16,469 nucleotides of DNA from CADAWZ01 sp045114665 (GTDB lineage Bacteria > Vulcanimicrobiota > CADAWZ01). The notes under the pieces are model-generated. The model made no database searches. It saw only the letters and a list, made by a program, of their open reading frames with translations, and was not told where the DNA came from. The position numbers were made by a program, and so were the translations under genes. The DNA lies in NCBI GenBank assembly GCA_045114665.1, contig JBGUKW010000302.1, forward strand, positions 1 through 16,469. The letters run 5' to 3'. Shown piece after piece: positions 14,524 to 16,469 of the stretch (within the stretch, counting starts at the first letter, position 1; each line of letters starts with the position of its first letter).

Positions 14524-15744
14524 TTACATTGGTGTGATTGTTCCTGCTATAGCTGCTGTCAAATAACTTGTCAAAGCTCCAGCTATTAAAGCCCAAAAAC
14601 CAAGTTTTGCTATATCCTGTCTTCTTGAAGGAGCTATTGAACCAATTCCACCAATCTGCATTGCTATTGAAGAAATATTTGCAAATCCACATATTGCATA
14701 AATTAATATAATTACAGTTCTTGGTGATAAATTTGTTACTATTTTACCCAATTCAGAATATGCAACAAATTCATTTAAAACTATATGTTGTGCCAAAATA
14801 TTTCCAGACTGCTGACATTCAGCCCAAGGAATGCCAAGTATAAAACTTAATGGAGAGAATATCAAACCAAATATAGTCTGTAAATTTGTATGAAATATAC
14901 CAAGAAATCCATCAATAAGAGCGATTAAAGCAATAAAAGCTATCAACATTCCACCAACATTTAATGCAAGTTGCAATCCAACTGCAGCACCACTTGCCGC
15001 TGCTCCTATTGGTGTCGAATCTGTTTTTTCTGATTCAAGTTTTGCAGAACCAGATGTCAATGGTGTTTCTGTTTCAGGAATCATTATTTTGGCAATCATA
15101 AGTGAAGCAGGGGCTGACATCAAACATGCTGTAACAATATGACCTGCGGCAGATGGACAACCTGAAACCAACATTCCTGCATAAGAACCGAGAACACCTG
15201 CTGATATTGTTGCAAGACCTCCTGTCATAACTGCAAAAAGCTCAGATTTTGTGAGTTTTTCAACATATGGTTTGATCATAAGTGGGGATTCGGTGTGTCC
15301 CATAAATATATTTGCACATGCACAAAGTGTTTCTGCCCCACTTGTTCCCATTACTTTCATAACAACTTTAGCCAAAGCAGAAATAATAGCTTGCATTATT
15401 CCATAGTAATATAGAATTTGCATTAATGCAGATATAAAAATAATTGTTGGAAGCACATTAAATGCAAATATAAAGCCAAAACTTTTTGTGTCAGTTACAA
15501 GACTTCCAAAAACAAATTCAGCACCTTTTGTTGAATATCCCAAAATAGTTGCAACAATTCCATTTATCCACAAAAAACTTGCTTTTCCCCAAGGAGTTCC
15601 CAAAACAAGTCCTGCAAATACTATTTGCAATAATAGGCATATACTAACCATCTTCCAATTGATTTTCTTTTTATTATTTGAAAGAAGATAGGCTATTCCA
15701 ATTATTACGAATATACCTATAAAACTTATAATCTGTTGTCCCAT
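14524..15744 (-). CDS. nupC: Concentrative nucleoside transporter (CNT/NupC family)
   Basis: An inner-membrane importer of nucleosides driven by a cation gradient. The frame is open from 15813, but the start at 15744 (MGQQIISFIG) is chosen because GGAGG lies at 15752-15756, seven bases before it. This gives 406 residues, the usual bacterial CNT size. Family blocks are clear: GTPWGKASFLWING near 49, FNVLPTIIFISALM near 95, NIFMGHTESPL at 145-155, GGLATISAGVLGSYAG near 175, NEFVAYSEL in the second half, then ICGFANISSIAMQIGGIGSI. The GQTE motif of characterised CNTs is GHTE here (His150); that Gln contacts the base in the Vibrio structure, so specificity may differ. Its terminator appears split (13406-14494). 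Confidence 0.93.
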   Translation of the reverse strand: MGQQIISFIGIFVIIGIAYLLSNNKKKINWKMVSICLLLQIVFAGLVLGTPWGKASFLWINGIVATILGYSTKGAEFVFGSLVTDTKSFGFIFAFNVLPTIIFISALMQILYYYGIMQAIISALAKVVMKVMGTSGAETLCACANIFMGHTESPLMIKPYVEKLTKSELFAVMTGGLATISAGVLGSYAGMLVSGCPSAAGHIVTACLMSAPASLMIAKIMIPETETPLTSGSAKLESEKTDSTPIGAAASGAAVGLQLALNVGGMLIAFIALIALIDGFLGIFHTNLQTIFGLIFSPLSFILGIPWAECQQSGNILAQHIVLNEFVAYSELGKIVTNLSPRTVIILIYAICGFANISSIAMQIGGIGSIAPSRRQDIAKLGFWALIAGALTSYLTAAIAGTITPM

Positions 15745-15842
15745 TATATTGCCTCCAATCTTTACTTTTATTTTATTCACATTGTTTTTATCCAATGCCT
15801 GCTGTAGAAGCAAACTAACTTGCAGTTGTAGAAAAAATTATA

Positions 15843-15892
15843 AATGAGTAACTTTTGTGCGGTGCAATACAGGCAAATTAGCTCCTTGTAAG
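15843..15892 (+). repeat. Second full copy of the gcaacttttgtgcggtg repeat
   Basis: The stretch gtaacttttgtgcggtgcaa, tacaggcaaatt, gctccttgtaagc matches 13429-13475 with scattered changes and the same orientation. It sits between the ftsK stop (15951) and the transporter start (15744), in a 206-bp gap in which I see no clear terminator or promoter. Confidence 0.75.
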
Positions 15893-15950
15893 CCACGGAA
15901 ATCAATTTTTGTTATTAATTTTGTAGTTACTGCTTTACACGCAAAAAACT

Positions 15951-16469
15951 CTAACTTCCAGCATTCGCACCGACTAAAATTTTCCTCGGTTTGCTTCCCT
16001 CAGCAGGTCCCACTATTCCATTTCTTTCCATTTGATCAATAATTCTTCCAGCTCTTGCATATCCTATTTTTAACTTTCTCTGAAGAATCGAAACAGAAGC
16101 ATATTTTTCTGCCATAATTATATTTAATGCCTCGTCATAAAGTGCATCTTTATTTGAATCTTTTTCTTCATCCTCTTTTTCCTGAGCTGGAGGTTCGATA
16201 TCTATAGGCATCATATTATCTGGTGGTGGTTGTTCTTGCCAAAATGCAACAAGGTCTTCTATTTCTTCTGTGCTTATATAAGCTCCCTGAACTCTCTTTG
16301 GCTCATTTGCATCAATAGGTTGATATAACATATCGCCTTTTCCAAGAAGTTCTTCTGCTCCTTGTTTGTCAAGAATTGTTCTCGAATCAATGGAAGATGT
16401 TACAGCAAATGCAATTCTTGACGGAACATTTACTTTGATTGTTCCTGTAATTACATTGACAGTAGGTCT
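15951..16469 (-). CDS. ftsK: DNA translocase FtsK, C-terminal part (partial)
   Basis: The frame is open through the right edge of the window; 172 C-terminal residues are visible. The first part (RPTVNVITGTIKVN, PSRIAFAVTSSIDSRTILD, GAEELLGKGDML) is the end of the RecA-like motor, including the region after Walker B. A proline- and glutamate-rich linker follows (about 80-115), then the winged-helix gamma domain (YDEALNIIM, ASVSILQRKLKIGYARAGRI, IDQMERNGIVGPAEGSKPR). Gamma reads polarity signals on the chromosome and can activate XerCD at dif. In the recognition helix the GYNRAA of proteobacteria is GYARAG, so the contacted Asn is Ala. It acts at the division septum in chromosome segregation. 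The ATG at 16331 is internal, not the start. Confidence 0.95.
   Translation of the reverse strand, partial: RPTVNVITGTIKVNVPSRIAFAVTSSIDSRTILDKQGAEELLGKGDMLYQPIDANEPKRVQGAYISTEEIEDLVAFWQEQPPPDNMMPIDIEPPAQEKEDEEKDSNKDALYDEALNIIMAEKYASVSILQRKLKIGYARAGRIIDQMERNGIVGPAEGSKPRKILVGANAGS

Noticed and set aside
14498..14692. Short minus-strand frame at the transporter end
   Set aside because: Shadow of the transporter in another frame, Trp/Asn/Ser-rich, no ribosome-binding site.
15745..15813. N-terminal extension of the transporter from the ATG at 15813
   Set aside because: No ribosome-binding site at that ATG and the extra residues are hydrophilic; a strong GGAGG supports the start at 15744.

Overview
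AT-rich bacterial chromosomal window, mostly housekeeping genes with a repeat-rich accessory part. The phylum cannot be fixed from the sequence alone. An exported S46 dipeptidyl-peptidase, a lipoprotein with a clear lipobox, Sel1-repeat proteins and the remnant of a BspA-type leucine-rich-repeat gene suggest a diderm, host- or gut-associated anaerobe (inference). None of the three tRNA genes encodes its 3' CCA, which argues against enterobacteria.

Layout. (1) 1-4670, plus strand: the C-terminal tail of an unknown protein made of six 7-residue repeats; a consensus-like promoter with a folded 5' leader in front of an unrecognised 87-residue four-cysteine protein; a terminator; then a tightly overlapping operon of pth, a membrane protein resembling an ECF-transporter S component, and a double-domain M16 zinc peptidase. 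(2) 4728-7991, minus strand: a Sel1-repeat cluster with a lipoprotein, a membrane-anchored protein and, between them, a Sel1 gene broken by two one-base losses. Beside it lie dispersed repeats and a scrap of a leucine-rich-repeat gene. (3) 8073-12892, minus strand: a Ro60-like (TROVE + vWA) RNA-binding protein, adenosine deaminase, and the S46 peptidase. (4) 13017-13379, plus strand: a perfect-consensus promoter driving tRNA-CAU (Ile2 or Met), tRNA-Glu(UUC) and tRNA-Val(UAC), closed by a strong terminator. (5) 13406-14494: a PH-like/SHOCT membrane protein gene flanked by two repeat families, apparently inserted into the loop of a transcription terminator. (6) 14524-16469, minus strand: a CNT nucleoside transporter and the C-terminal third of FtsK.

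Functional links are modest. Nucleoside uptake (CNT), adenosine deamination and a Ro60-type RNA-quality protein could feed the same purine/RNA turnover. The M16 and S46 peptidases are both exported and could supply peptides. The least explained items are the structured leader with its small cysteine protein, the MITE-like element at 14315-14456 with a diverged partial copy at 6681-6783, and the split terminator.
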